This document shows positions 1 to 5,473 of a DNA stretch of 5,556 bases, one piece after another. The notes below the pieces were generated by a model. It had not been told where the DNA came from. It made no database searches and saw nothing but the letters and a program-made list of their open reading frames with translations. Positions within the stretch are counted from its first letter, which is position 1, and each line of letters opens with the position of its first letter. The stretch comes from an uncultured Bacteroidales bacterium. Its GTDB lineage: Bacteria > Bacteroidota > Bacteroidia > Bacteroidales > Muribaculaceae. The stretch spans positions 1 to 5,556 of the forward strand of contig CAMWNL010000150.1 in assembly GCA_947175585.1 (NCBI GenBank). The letters run 5' to 3'. The position numbers and the translations under genes are program-made.

Positions 1-40
1 ACAATTAGCTTATATCAAGCTGAGAAGATATTTTGTCGCG

Positions 41-676
41 TTATTTTTTCAGCAGGTCGGTGATTTTGTCGGTAGTGGCATCCTTGATGTCGCCGGCTTT
101 TTCAGAAACGGCGTTCTTTACGTCGCTTGCCTTCTCAGAAACGGCATTCTTGACATCGCTTGCTTTATCTGTTACAGCATTTTTGACGTCTTCAGCCTTG
201 TCAGATACGGCAGACTTCACATCATCAACCTTATCGCTGACAGCGTCTTTGACGTCATTATATTTATCAGCGGCAGCGTCCTTGACATTTTCAGCGGCAG
301 AAGAGATGCTGTCACCTGCCACAGACACGGCTTCTTTAGCCTTGTCGAGAGCGTTTTCGCCTGCAGAGGGCACTTTGTCGACCAGTGACTTGACTGTCTC
401 AAATGCGCCGGCGAGTTTGGGAGCCTTCTGCTGTACGACAGGTTCGATCTCATCAAGATACTTCTTGGCTTCGTCAATCTTGCCGTCATTGACGAGTTTC
501 TGGACATAGGCCTTGGCCTCGTTGACATAGGCCTGAATACTATCGGGGTTGGTGCAGTTTTCAATCTTGGTCTTGAAATCCGAGGCGTCACCGACACCTG
601 TTGCTGATCCGCCGCCTGAGCATGATCCGAGAGCGAGAGCTGCGACAATCGCTGCTGAAAGAATAATCTTTTTCAT
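41..676 (-). CDS. Small lipoprotein with C-terminal 11-residue amphipathic helical repeats
   Basis: This is a 211-residue predicted lipoprotein of unknown function. The N-terminus MKK is followed by a hydrophobic stretch (residues 4-16) and a lipobox L16-G17-S18-C19. The protein should therefore be exported and lipidated on C19, with the chain in the periplasm or at the outer membrane. Residues 20-31 are a Gly/Ser-rich linker, and residues 32-105 form a charged helical region. Residues 137-211 are six full 11-residue repeats of the form DKxxDVKxAVS plus a partial seventh. This spacing gives a long amphipathic helix, as in LEA-like, YtxH-like and apolipoprotein-like proteins. The ATG at 676 is preferred over a TTG two codons upstream, because MKK is a typical signal-peptide start. 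The gene stands alone, 120 nt downstream of the ZIP gene, and I found no clear TAnnTTTG box before it. The lipoprotein call is strong; a stress or envelope role is only inference. Confidence 0.85.
   Translation of the reverse strand: MKKIILSAAIVAALALGSCSGGGSATGVGDASDFKTKIENCTNPDSIQAYVNEAKAYVQKLVNDGKIDEAKKYLDEIEPVVQQKAPKLAGAFETVKSLVDKVPSAGENALDKAKEAVSVAGDSISSAAENVKDAAADKYNDVKDAVSDKVDDVKSAVSDKAEDVKNAVTDKASDVKNAVSEKASDVKNAVSEKAGDIKDATTDKITDLLKK
44..268 (-). repeat. In-gene 33-nt tandem repeats encoding 11-residue helical units
   Basis: Codons 137-211 of the small lipoprotein gene are a 33-nt tandem repeat. There are six complete units (residues 137-147, 148-158, 159-169, 170-180, 181-191 and 192-202) and a partial last one. 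The protein pattern D/E-K-x-x-D-V/I-K-x-A-V/T-S/T is well kept. The DNA copies differ at many third positions, which suggests an old expansion kept by selection on the protein rather than a fresh duplication. The repeat also keeps the opposite strand free of stop codons, so a long spurious reading frame appears there. Confidence 0.85.
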
Positions 677-796
677 AAACAATCGTAGTTAAAACTTTAA
701 ATAAATGATTTTTGCTTATGATATAATGCGTCTGACTGCTAAATTGTTCAGGCTAATCAGTAAAACGTCGCGAAGCTCATGGCCCGACTGCCCGAC

Positions 797-1576
797 TTAT
801 CCGAGCAACACGTCAAGCACCATCATCAGCAGAAAGCCGATCGCGAAACCGATAGTGCCCATATTAGAGTGGCGGCCTTCCTGAGTCTCGGGGATGAGTT
901 CCTCGACTACGACATACATCATCGCTCCCGCCGCAAACGACAGCAGATAGGGCAGCACAGGCAGTATCACCGAGGCGAGCAGTATCGTGATTACAGCGCC
1001 TATAGGCTCCACGACACCGCTGAGAGTCCCCATCAGAAATGACTTACCGCGCGAGTTGCCTGCGCTCCGCAGCGGCATCGACACGATAGCTCCTTCGGGA
1101 AAATTCTGAATCGCTATGCCTATGGCCAGAGCGATTGCCCCGGCCATGGAGATATATGAATTGTGTTCCATCGCTCCGGCGAGCGCCACACCGACGGCCA
1201 TGCCCTCCGGCAGGTTGTGGAGGGTGATCGCAAAGACGAGTTTGGTTGTCTTGGAGAGGTGGGTTTTAGGTCCTTCGCTCTGATTGCTGTCGATATGCTG
1301 GTGAGGGATGATGTTGTCAAGAAAAAGGAGAAACAGTATTCCGAACAGGAAGCCTGTGATTGCCGGAACGATGCTCATGAATCCTTCTTTGCCTGTCATC
1401 TCGATTGACGGTATCAGCAGTGACCACACCGAAGCCGCCACCATCACTCCGGCCGCGAAGCCCGTCAGGGTCTTCTGCAGAAGCGATGGTATGCTTTTCT
1501 TCATCAGAAACACACATGCCGCGCCGAGAGTGGTTCCGGCAAACGGCAACAATAATCCTAATATCAGTCCGTTCAT
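797..1576 (-). CDS. ZIP-family divalent metal transporter (GufA-type)
   Basis: This is a 259-residue integral membrane protein of the ZIP family, which moves Zn2+ and related divalent metals into the cytoplasm. About eight hydrophobic segments are visible (roughly residues 3-25, 35-57, 68-90, 112-133, 142-165, 179-202, 204-224 and 239-258). The paired metal-site motifs sit in the fourth and fifth helices: H120-N-L-P-E-G125 and Q157-N-F-P-E-G162. The Q-N-x-P-E-G form, instead of a second H-x-x-P-E-G, is typical of the GufA/BbZIP branch rather than ZupT. E190-P191 in helix six and E225-E226 near helix seven are further likely metal-site acids. The loop after helix three carries PHQHID (91-96), a possible metal-sensing or metal-collecting stretch. 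The ATG at 1576 gives a complete first helix. No Shine-Dalgarno sequence is seen. The family call is firm; the exact metal cannot be read from the sequence. Confidence 0.93.
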   Translation of the reverse strand: MNGLILGLLLPFAGTTLGAACVFLMKKSIPSLLQKTLTGFAAGVMVAASVWSLLIPSIEMTGKEGFMSIVPAITGFLFGILFLLFLDNIIPHQHIDSNQSEGPKTHLSKTTKLVFAITLHNLPEGMAVGVALAGAMEHNSYISMAGAIALAIGIAIQNFPEGAIVSMPLRSAGNSRGKSFLMGTLSGVVEPIGAVITILLASVILPVLPYLLSFAAGAMMYVVVEELIPETQEGRHSNMGTIGFAIGFLLMMVLDVLLG

Positions 1577-1611
1577 GTGAATCTAACATCGGAAAGCGGA
1601 TATTGGTTCTA

Positions 1612-1669
1612 AAACCCCGTTACCCACCTTCGGTTTGCCGATGCAAATCTAAGGTAGGGAACGGGGTTT
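1612..1669 (-). repeat. Long inverted repeat flanking the ZIP promoter
   Basis: The arms AAACCCCGTTACCCACCTT (1612-1630) and AAGGTAGGGAACGGGGTTT (1651-1669) are inverted copies that match at 17 of 19 positions, with a 20-nt spacer. One of the two mismatches becomes a G-U pair in minus-strand RNA. In a read-through transcript from the FKBP operon this folds into a strong hairpin ending GGGGTTTT, which would act as a second terminator. The spacer and the inner edge of the right arm also hold the ZIP -7 box and predicted start site, so the repeat could equally be an operator. The pairing is seen directly; the role is open. Confidence 0.7.
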
Positions 1670-1677
1670 AAGACAAA
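1644..1677 (-). promoter_or_regulatory. Candidate promoter for the ZIP transporter gene
   Basis: On the minus strand TAGATTTG (1651 down to 1644) matches the Bacteroidota -7 consensus TAnnTTTG exactly. A TTTG (1677 down to 1674) lies 22 nt upstream, close to the usual spacing of about 20 nt for the -33 element. Transcription would begin near 1640 and leave a leader of about 64 nt. The -33 element coincides with the T-tract of the terminator ending the FKBP operon, so the two signals share bases. The assignment rests on consensus matching only. Confidence 0.6.
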
Positions 1678-1710
1678 AGAGACCGCCCCATCGTGAGATA
1701 GGTCGGTCTC
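1671..1710 (-). terminator. Rho-independent terminator of the panB-FKBP unit
   Basis: Reading on the minus strand, GAGACCGACC (1710-1701) pairs with GGGCGGTCTC (1688-1679), 9 of 10 positions, around a 12-nt loop. TTTTGTCT follows at once. It begins 27 nt after the stop codon of the lipoprotein FKBP gene, the right place to end that operon. The T-tract is short and interrupted by G, so termination may be incomplete. Confidence 0.7.
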
Positions 1711-1737
1711 GTTATCACAGGTGTCTTTGGTAACTTC

Positions 1738-2640
1738 TTATTCGACTTCGATGACCTCTACTTCATAGACTATCATTTCGTTGGGGCCTACGTTGCGCGA
1801 GGGGATGCCGTTCACGCCATAAGCGATTTCGCCGGGGACATAGAACACGGCTTTACCTCCGTCAGACAACATCTTCAGACCCTCGGCAAAACCGGGAGTG
1901 ACGTTGTTGATGTAGGTTGTGCGGCCGTTGTCGTTGGTCTTCACGATTTCGGTGCCGTCGATTTTCTTCTCGACGTATTTCAGTTTGAGGCGTGATGAGC
2001 CTTCGACGGGCTTGCCGTCGCCCTTAGCGTCAATTCTGTAGGCGAGTCCGCTCGCGGTCTGCTTAATGGCCGGGTCGGCGGCTACGGTAGCGGCGATATA
2101 TTTCTCACCGGCCTCGACGTTGGCCTTGGCCTCGGGAGAAGCGGCGATGCGGGCTTCTTCGCGAGCTTTGTTTTCAGCCTGCACCTTCTGGATCATGCCC
2201 TGATAGACGGCATAAGACTGCTGGGCGTCGTCCTGATTGATCGAGTCGCTGAGAAATGCCCGTTTGAAGTTGTTGAGCATCACCGAGCGGTCGACCTTGA
2301 TGCCGAGGTCTTCGAGCTGCTTCATTTCATTGAGCATCTGGAGACCGAACTGTATGCCGATCTGAGTGCCGCGGTTGTCGTCAGCGCCAAACACTGTCTG
2401 GATGCCTTTGATGATATCTTCTTTAGAGACAGAGCCTTCCCGTTGCATCATCGGGTAGTTGCTCAGCACGGCCTGGCCGATATATGTGCCCTGAGCCATC
2501 GAGATGGAGTCGACGGTGGCTTTGCTGACTGCTGCGTCTGCGTCGCAGGCGTCAGTCGAGCATACGCCCTTGCCGCAGCAAGATGACAGCGAGGCGAGAG
2601 CGAGCGAAGCCGCGCAAGCGACTGTAAATAATTTATTCAT
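1738..2640 (-). CDS. FKBP-type peptidyl-prolyl isomerase-like lipoprotein with degenerate active site
   Basis: This is a 300-residue predicted lipoprotein with an FKBP C-terminal domain. The signal peptide ends in the lipobox L18-S19-S20-C21, so the protein should be anchored by lipid at C21. Residues 44-90 resemble an FKBP N-terminal (Mip/FkpA-type) helical domain. Residues 92-155 look like a second copy; its LGIKVDR stretch (112-118) matches LGVKLDR in the next FKBP upstream. A charged linker runs over about 155-190, and the FKBP fold covers about 195-300. Compared with active FKBPs, Y222 and Y274 are kept. The Phe-Asp pair is replaced by I232-V233, the pocket Trp is F251, and the late Phe is Y292. 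Isomerase activity is therefore doubtful, and chaperone or binding activity is more likely. It is the last gene of the panB-FKBP run, 35 nt after its neighbour, and several cysteines follow the lipid site (C22, C27, C32). Confidence 0.92.
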   Translation of the reverse strand: MNKLFTVACAASLALASLSSCCGKGVCSTDACDADAAVSKATVDSISMAQGTYIGQAVLSNYPMMQREGSVSKEDIIKGIQTVFGADDNRGTQIGIQFGLQMLNEMKQLEDLGIKVDRSVMLNNFKRAFLSDSINQDDAQQSYAVYQGMIQKVQAENKAREEARIAASPEAKANVEAGEKYIAATVAADPAIKQTASGLAYRIDAKGDGKPVEGSSRLKLKYVEKKIDGTEIVKTNDNGRTTYINNVTPGFAEGLKMLSDGGKAVFYVPGEIAYGVNGIPSRNVGPNEMIVYEVEVIEVE

Positions 2641-2675
2641 TGCTTTTGTAGTTTTTGATAATACTTGTAATAAGG

Positions 2676-3389
2676 TTATTGATAGGTCGGTTTCGGCACC
2701 ACCTGGAGCATGTCGACCGTAAAGTCGAGAGCGGCGTTGGGCGGTATGTCGCCGGGGACACCTCGCTCGCCGTAGCCGAGTGAGGCAGGGATGACGATGC
2801 GGTAGCGGCCGCCGGGTCTCATCATCTTAAGACCTTCGCTGAAGCCCGGCACGACGCGGTCTACGTCAAAAGTGACCGGAGATGACGAGCGGTCAAACTC
2901 CGAGCCGTCAGACAAAGCGCCGACATAGTTGACCACCACATCGTCGCCTGACACCGGGGTGACACCTTCACCCTCGACGATCACCTGAAAGACCAGGCCC
3001 GTCGGAGTGACTGTCGCGCCTTCTTCGGCAGCGGCCTTGTCGATAAAGGCCTGTTGGGCTTCTTTAGAAAAGACGCTGTCGACATAGTGACGCTGCAGGC
3101 TGACGACCGCGTCGTCGATGATGGCATAGGCGCGTTCGTAGCTGTAAGCCGGCTGAGCACCGTCGATGATGTCGGCGAGCATCTGCTTGAGCTGAGCGCG
3201 GTCGAGCTTGACGCCGAGACCCTCGATGTTGTCGATCGAGCCTTTGAGCGCAGTGCCGAGCACGGTTGCGGCTGCAGCGGTGACGCTGTCGGCAGTTTGC
3301 GCCACGGAAGCAGTCTGCGCGCCGGCGGTCATCACTGATGCCGCCAGCCCACAGGCTGCTATTACTATGTGTTTAGCGAATTTCATCAT
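2676..3389 (-). CDS. Exported FKBP-type peptidyl-prolyl cis-trans isomerase
   Basis: This is a 237-residue FKBP with an N-terminal signal peptide (residues 1-24) and a likely signal peptidase I site A-G-A/Q at 24/25, so it is probably soluble in the periplasm. IAAC at 10-13 formally fits a lipobox, but the hydrophobic core before it is too short. Residues 35-115 form the helical FKBP N-terminal dimerisation-type domain, and about 127-232 the FKBP fold. Pocket residues Y155, F165, D166, Y206 and F223 are present, while the usual Trp is F183; activity is expected. The gene starts 5 nt after the stop of the upstream FKBP gene, which suggests translational coupling. Two adjacent ATG codons (3389 and 3386) are possible starts and give nearly the same protein. 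Its probable job is proline isomerisation and chaperoning of exported proteins, as for FkpA or Mip. Confidence 0.93.
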   Translation of the reverse strand: MMKFAKHIVIAACGLAASVMTAGAQTASVAQTADSVTAAAATVLGTALKGSIDNIEGLGVKLDRAQLKQMLADIIDGAQPAYSYERAYAIIDDAVVSLQRHYVDSVFSKEAQQAFIDKAAAEEGATVTPTGLVFQVIVEGEGVTPVSGDDVVVNYVGALSDGSEFDRSSSPVTFDVDRVVPGFSEGLKMMRPGGRYRIVIPASLGYGERGVPGDIPPNAALDFTVDMLQVVPKPTYQ

Positions 3390-3394
3390 AAATC

Positions 3395-4021
3395 TTATTT
3401 TGCGATCTCAAGCAGGGTGACGTCGAAAATCAGAGTCTGGTTAGGACCGATTACGCCGCCTGCACCCTGAGGACCGTAGGCGAGAGCCGACGGGATAAAG
3501 AGACGCCAGGTAGAGCCGACGGTCATCAGCTGCAGGGCCTCAACCCATCCGGGGATTACCTGTGTGACGCCAAATGTCGCCGGCACGCCGCGCTCCTCGC
3601 TTGAGTCAAACACTGTGCCGTCGATTAGCTTGCCGGTGTAGTGGACTACGACCTTGTCATCGGCTGTAGGCTTGGCGCCGTCGCCTTCTTTGAGCACTTC
3701 ATACTGCAGGCCGCTCGGAGTGGTCTGCACTTCGGCGCGCTTGCCGTTTTCGGCGAGGAATTCGTTGCCTGCCTTCTCGTTCACCTCAGCCATAGCGGCT
3801 GCCGCTTTCTGCTGCTTGGCCTCAAGCTCGGTGAAAAACTTCTGTATCTCGGCTTTTGCCTCGTCATAGCTCATTTTGGGCTGGCTGCCGTAGAACACGG
3901 CTGCGACACCGTCGGCAAAATCCTGCACATTGATTTTTTCGATACCCGATGCGCGGAAGTTATTGCCCATGCTCAGACCGAGAGCATAGCTTAAACTGTC
4001 AAATTGATTGTTATTTTCCAT
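3395..4021 (-). CDS. Cytoplasmic FKBP-type peptidyl-prolyl cis-trans isomerase (FklB/Mip-like)
   Basis: This is a 208-residue FKBP without a signal peptide (it starts MENNNQFDSL), so it is predicted to be cytoplasmic, like E. coli FklB, which has nearly the same length. Residues 7-70 form the helical N-terminal domain that pairs two subunits in this family. An Ala/Lys/Glu-rich helix spans about 55-95, and the FKBP fold covers about 100-208. The pocket is fully canonical: Y128 in V-H-Y-T-G, F138-D139, V155-I156, W159, Y182 in A-Y-G, and F199. It should catalyse cis-trans isomerisation of X-Pro bonds. It is the best preserved of the three FKBPs here and probably closest to the ancestral form. 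It sits 62 nt after panB and 5 nt before the exported FKBP, in one direction. Confidence 0.95.
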   Translation of the reverse strand: MENNNQFDSLSYALGLSMGNNFRASGIEKINVQDFADGVAAVFYGSQPKMSYDEAKAEIQKFFTELEAKQQKAAAAMAEVNEKAGNEFLAENGKRAEVQTTPSGLQYEVLKEGDGAKPTADDKVVVHYTGKLIDGTVFDSSEERGVPATFGVTQVIPGWVEALQLMTVGSTWRLFIPSALAYGPQGAGGVIGPNQTLIFDVTLLEIAK

Positions 4022-4044
4022 AATGCTTATGTTGTTATGTATTC

Positions 4045-4069
4045 TTTTGTTATCATTAGAATAACAAAA
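4045..4069. other. Perfect AT-rich inverted repeat between panB and the first FKBP gene
   Basis: TTTTGTTAT (4045-4053) and ATAACAAAA (4061-4069) are perfect 9-bp inverted arms around a 7-nt spacer. On the minus strand no T-tract follows, so it is not a normal terminator. It could be an operator, an RNA processing or stability stem, or part of a weak internal promoter, since a TTTTTG element lies in it. Its position, 15-39 nt after panB, suggests it may set expression of panB and the FKBPs apart. Confidence 0.45.
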
Positions 4070-4083
4070 ACCGAGCCAAAAAG

Positions 4084-4905
4084 TTAATATGACTCCGAGG
4101 GGTTGGGGAAGTCGCCTGTCTTGACGTCGTCGATATAATGAGATACGGCCGAATTTATAACCGTCGACAGGTCAGCATAACGGCGCAGGAACTTGGGCGA
4201 GAAGCCTTTGTTGATGCCCAGCATGTCGTGCATCACCAATACCTGCCCGTCGGTGCCGTTGCCGGCTCCGATGCCGATAGTCGGTATAGAGATGGCTTCT
4301 GACACACGCTTTGCCAGCGCGGCAGGGATTTTTTCAAGCACCAGCGCGAAGCATCCTATTTCCTCAAGCATCTTGGCGTCGGCGATCAGTTTTTCAGCCT
4401 CCTCATCTTCTTTGGCGCGGACGGCGTATGTTCCGAATTTATTTATTGACTGTGGGGTAAGTCCGAGATGACCCATCACGGGGATGCCGGCTGACAGGAT
4501 GCGTTCGATCGACTCACGTATTTCAGCGCCGCCCTCCATCTTCACGGCTTCGGCGTGGCTCTCTTTCATGATGCGGACTGCTGATGTAAGAGCCTCTATA
4601 GGGTTGCCCTGATATGTTCCGAAAGGCATGTCGCACACCACCAATGCGCGCTGTGTGCCTTTGACCACACTTTTAGCGTGGTAGATCATCTGGTCGAGAG
4701 TCATAGGGAGTGTGGTCGTGTTGCCGGCCATGACGTTTGAGGCCGAGTCGCCGACGAGGATAACGTCCATTCCGGCCTCGTCGATAAGCTTTGCCATGGA
4801 GTAGTCATAGGCTGTGAGCATGGCGATTTTCTCGCCGCGACGCTTCATCTCAATAAGACGCATGGTTGTCACCTTGCGGTCTTTATCTACAGTGTTTGTT
4901 GACAT
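4084..4905 (-). CDS. panB: 3-methyl-2-oxobutanoate hydroxymethyltransferase (ketopantoate hydroxymethyltransferase)
   Basis: PanB transfers a hydroxymethyl group from 5,10-methylene-tetrahydrofolate to 2-ketoisovalerate to give ketopantoate, the first committed step to pantothenate and CoA. It is a cytoplasmic Mg2+ enzyme with a TIM-barrel fold. The 273-residue length is close to the 264 of E. coli PanB. Visible signatures are V-G-D53-S (metal Asp), C-D92-M-P-F (second metal Asp), V-K122-M-E124-G-G (substrate binding), G-H145-L-G-L-T-P-Q, V-L-E191-K-I-P (catalytic Glu) and P-T-I-G-I-G-A-G (208-215). All expected active-site residues are in place. The ATG at 4905 is preceded by AAGAAG at a workable distance and by a promoter box about 40 nt upstream. 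No panC or panD is adjacent. panB leads the run of three FKBP genes, a pairing with no obvious metabolic logic. Confidence 0.97.
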   Translation of the reverse strand: MSTNTVDKDRKVTTMRLIEMKRRGEKIAMLTAYDYSMAKLIDEAGMDVILVGDSASNVMAGNTTTLPMTLDQMIYHAKSVVKGTQRALVVCDMPFGTYQGNPIEALTSAVRIMKESHAEAVKMEGGAEIRESIERILSAGIPVMGHLGLTPQSINKFGTYAVRAKEDEEAEKLIADAKMLEEIGCFALVLEKIPAALAKRVSEAISIPTIGIGAGNGTDGQVLVMHDMLGINKGFSPKFLRRYADLSTVINSAVSHYIDDVKTGDFPNPSESY

Positions 4906-4943
4906 AACTTCTTATTTAATAGTCAAGAGTTAAATTTTCGCGG

Positions 4944-4951
4944 CAAAGTTA
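4944..4951 (-). promoter_or_regulatory. panB: Candidate -7 box for panB
   Basis: The minus strand reads TAACTTTG, an exact match to the Bacteroidota -7 consensus TAnnTTTG, 39 nt before the panB start codon. The predicted start site is near 4940, giving a leader of about 35 nt. I see no good TTTG at the -33 position, so strength and exact position are uncertain. It would drive the panB-FKBP run. Confidence 0.5.
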
Positions 4952-4975
4952 AATAATAAAAACCGAAGTACGAGC

Positions 4976-4983
4976 TATATTTG
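4976..4983 (+). promoter_or_regulatory. Possible rightward -7 box facing the repeat array
   Basis: TATATTTG on the plus strand matches TAnnTTTG exactly and points away from panB, toward the stem-loop array starting about 5039. There is no TTTG at the expected -33 position and no gene follows within the window. It may be a chance match in AT-rich DNA. If active, it would transcribe the stem-loop array. Confidence 0.25.
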
Positions 4984-5038
4984 CGATTTTTTAGCCGCCG
5001 GGCACAAATTGGCATCGCGTTTCCTATCCCACAAGTTG

Positions 5039-5350
5039 CAGATAGACAGGTGAAATTTTGTTTTTGTGTCTTTATGTCTGATATTTGGAGGAATTGAGGT
5101 TATATTTTTTTGACAAAAAGACAAAAAGACAGATGGATGGGGTTGATATTTTTGTTTTTATGTCTTTATGTCTGACGTTCGAAGGTTTGTGGCTACATTT
5201 TTTTTGACAAAAAGACAGATTGTTGGGATTGATAATTTTGTTTTTATGTCTTTATGTCTGATATTTTGGCAAGCGGTGCTATATTTTTTGACAAAAAGAC
5301 AAAAAGACAGATTGTTGGGGTTGATAATTTTGTTTTTATGTCTGATGTTG
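5039..5350. repeat. Tandem array of imperfect stem-loop units (GACAAAAA / ATGTCTTT family)
   Basis: Three units and a partial fourth begin at TTTTG positions 5056, 5150, 5236 and 5328, so the periods are 94, 86 and 92 nt. A full unit has a left arm GTTTTTATGTCTTTATGTC, a core of 22-23 nt, a T-run, a right arm GACAAAAAGACAAAAAGAC, then a 19-nt linker starting AGAT. The two arms pair at 16 of 19 positions or 17 with a G-T pair. Arms are 5060-5078/5112-5130 (unit 1), 5154-5172/5206-5216 (unit 2, right arm short by one 8-nt GACAAAAA word) and 5240-5258/5290-5308 (unit 3). Unit 4 has a left arm short by one 8-nt word (5332-5342) and no right arm. Linkers of units 2 and 3 differ at one base; cores differ far more. 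A degenerate linker precedes unit 1 (5039-5055). The structure is direct observation; the function is unknown. Confidence 0.85.
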
Positions 5351-5368
5351 GGAGGCTTGCGACCTATG

Positions 5369-5473
5369 GCCGCAGTGCGGCTAAAGAGTGATAGCCACAT
5401 GCAAGCGCCGCATCGCGGTGCGCAGCTTGTGGTAACCGCATCCCATCCTCCACATTGGCCGCATAGCGGTCAA
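5369..5473. repeat. Cluster of three CCGC-NNN-GCGG palindromes
   Basis: Three short GC-rich inverted repeats share one plan: GCCGCA-G-TGCGGC (5369-5381), CCGC-ATC-GCGG (5408-5418) and CCGC-ATA-GCGG (5459-5469). The second sits inside a larger imperfect hairpin (5395-5432, CCA/TGG and CAAGC/GCTTG outer pairs). The third extends to an 8-bp stem at 5455-5473 with one G-T pair. Their likeness suggests a REP-like intergenic element family. They stand out in GC content from the AT-rich array on their left. Confidence 0.6.

Noticed and set aside
7..21. AGCTT-ATATC-AAGCT inverted repeat after the small lipoprotein gene
   Set aside because: Arms of only 5 bp, AT-rich, and followed by AATTGT rather than a T-tract; too weak to call a terminator.
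33..509. Long plus-strand open frame opposite the repeat lipoprotein
   Set aside because: It is a mirror of the 33-nt repeats: the Ser/Leu/Thr/Ala-rich product follows from the opposite strand's codons, and the minus-strand frame has a proper signal peptide and lipobox.
677..796. Promoter for the small lipoprotein gene
   Set aside because: No TAnnTTTG match was found on the minus strand in this gap; TAAAGTTT is the nearest and has two mismatches.
3350..3389. Lipobox (IAAC, residues 10-13) in the exported FKBP
   Set aside because: The hydrophobic stretch before the cysteine is too short for a lipoprotein signal, and a good type I site A-G-A/Q follows at 24/25.
5039..5350. CRISPR-like look (conserved parts alternating with 22-23 nt variable cores)
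   Set aside because: The conserved part is about 65-70 nt and imperfect, word counts change between copies, the cores resemble one another, there are only about three units, and no cas gene is present.
5158..5400. Minus-strand 80-codon frame across the array
   Set aside because: Same cause: repeated RHK and CLFVKK stretches come from the DNA repeat units, not from a protein family.
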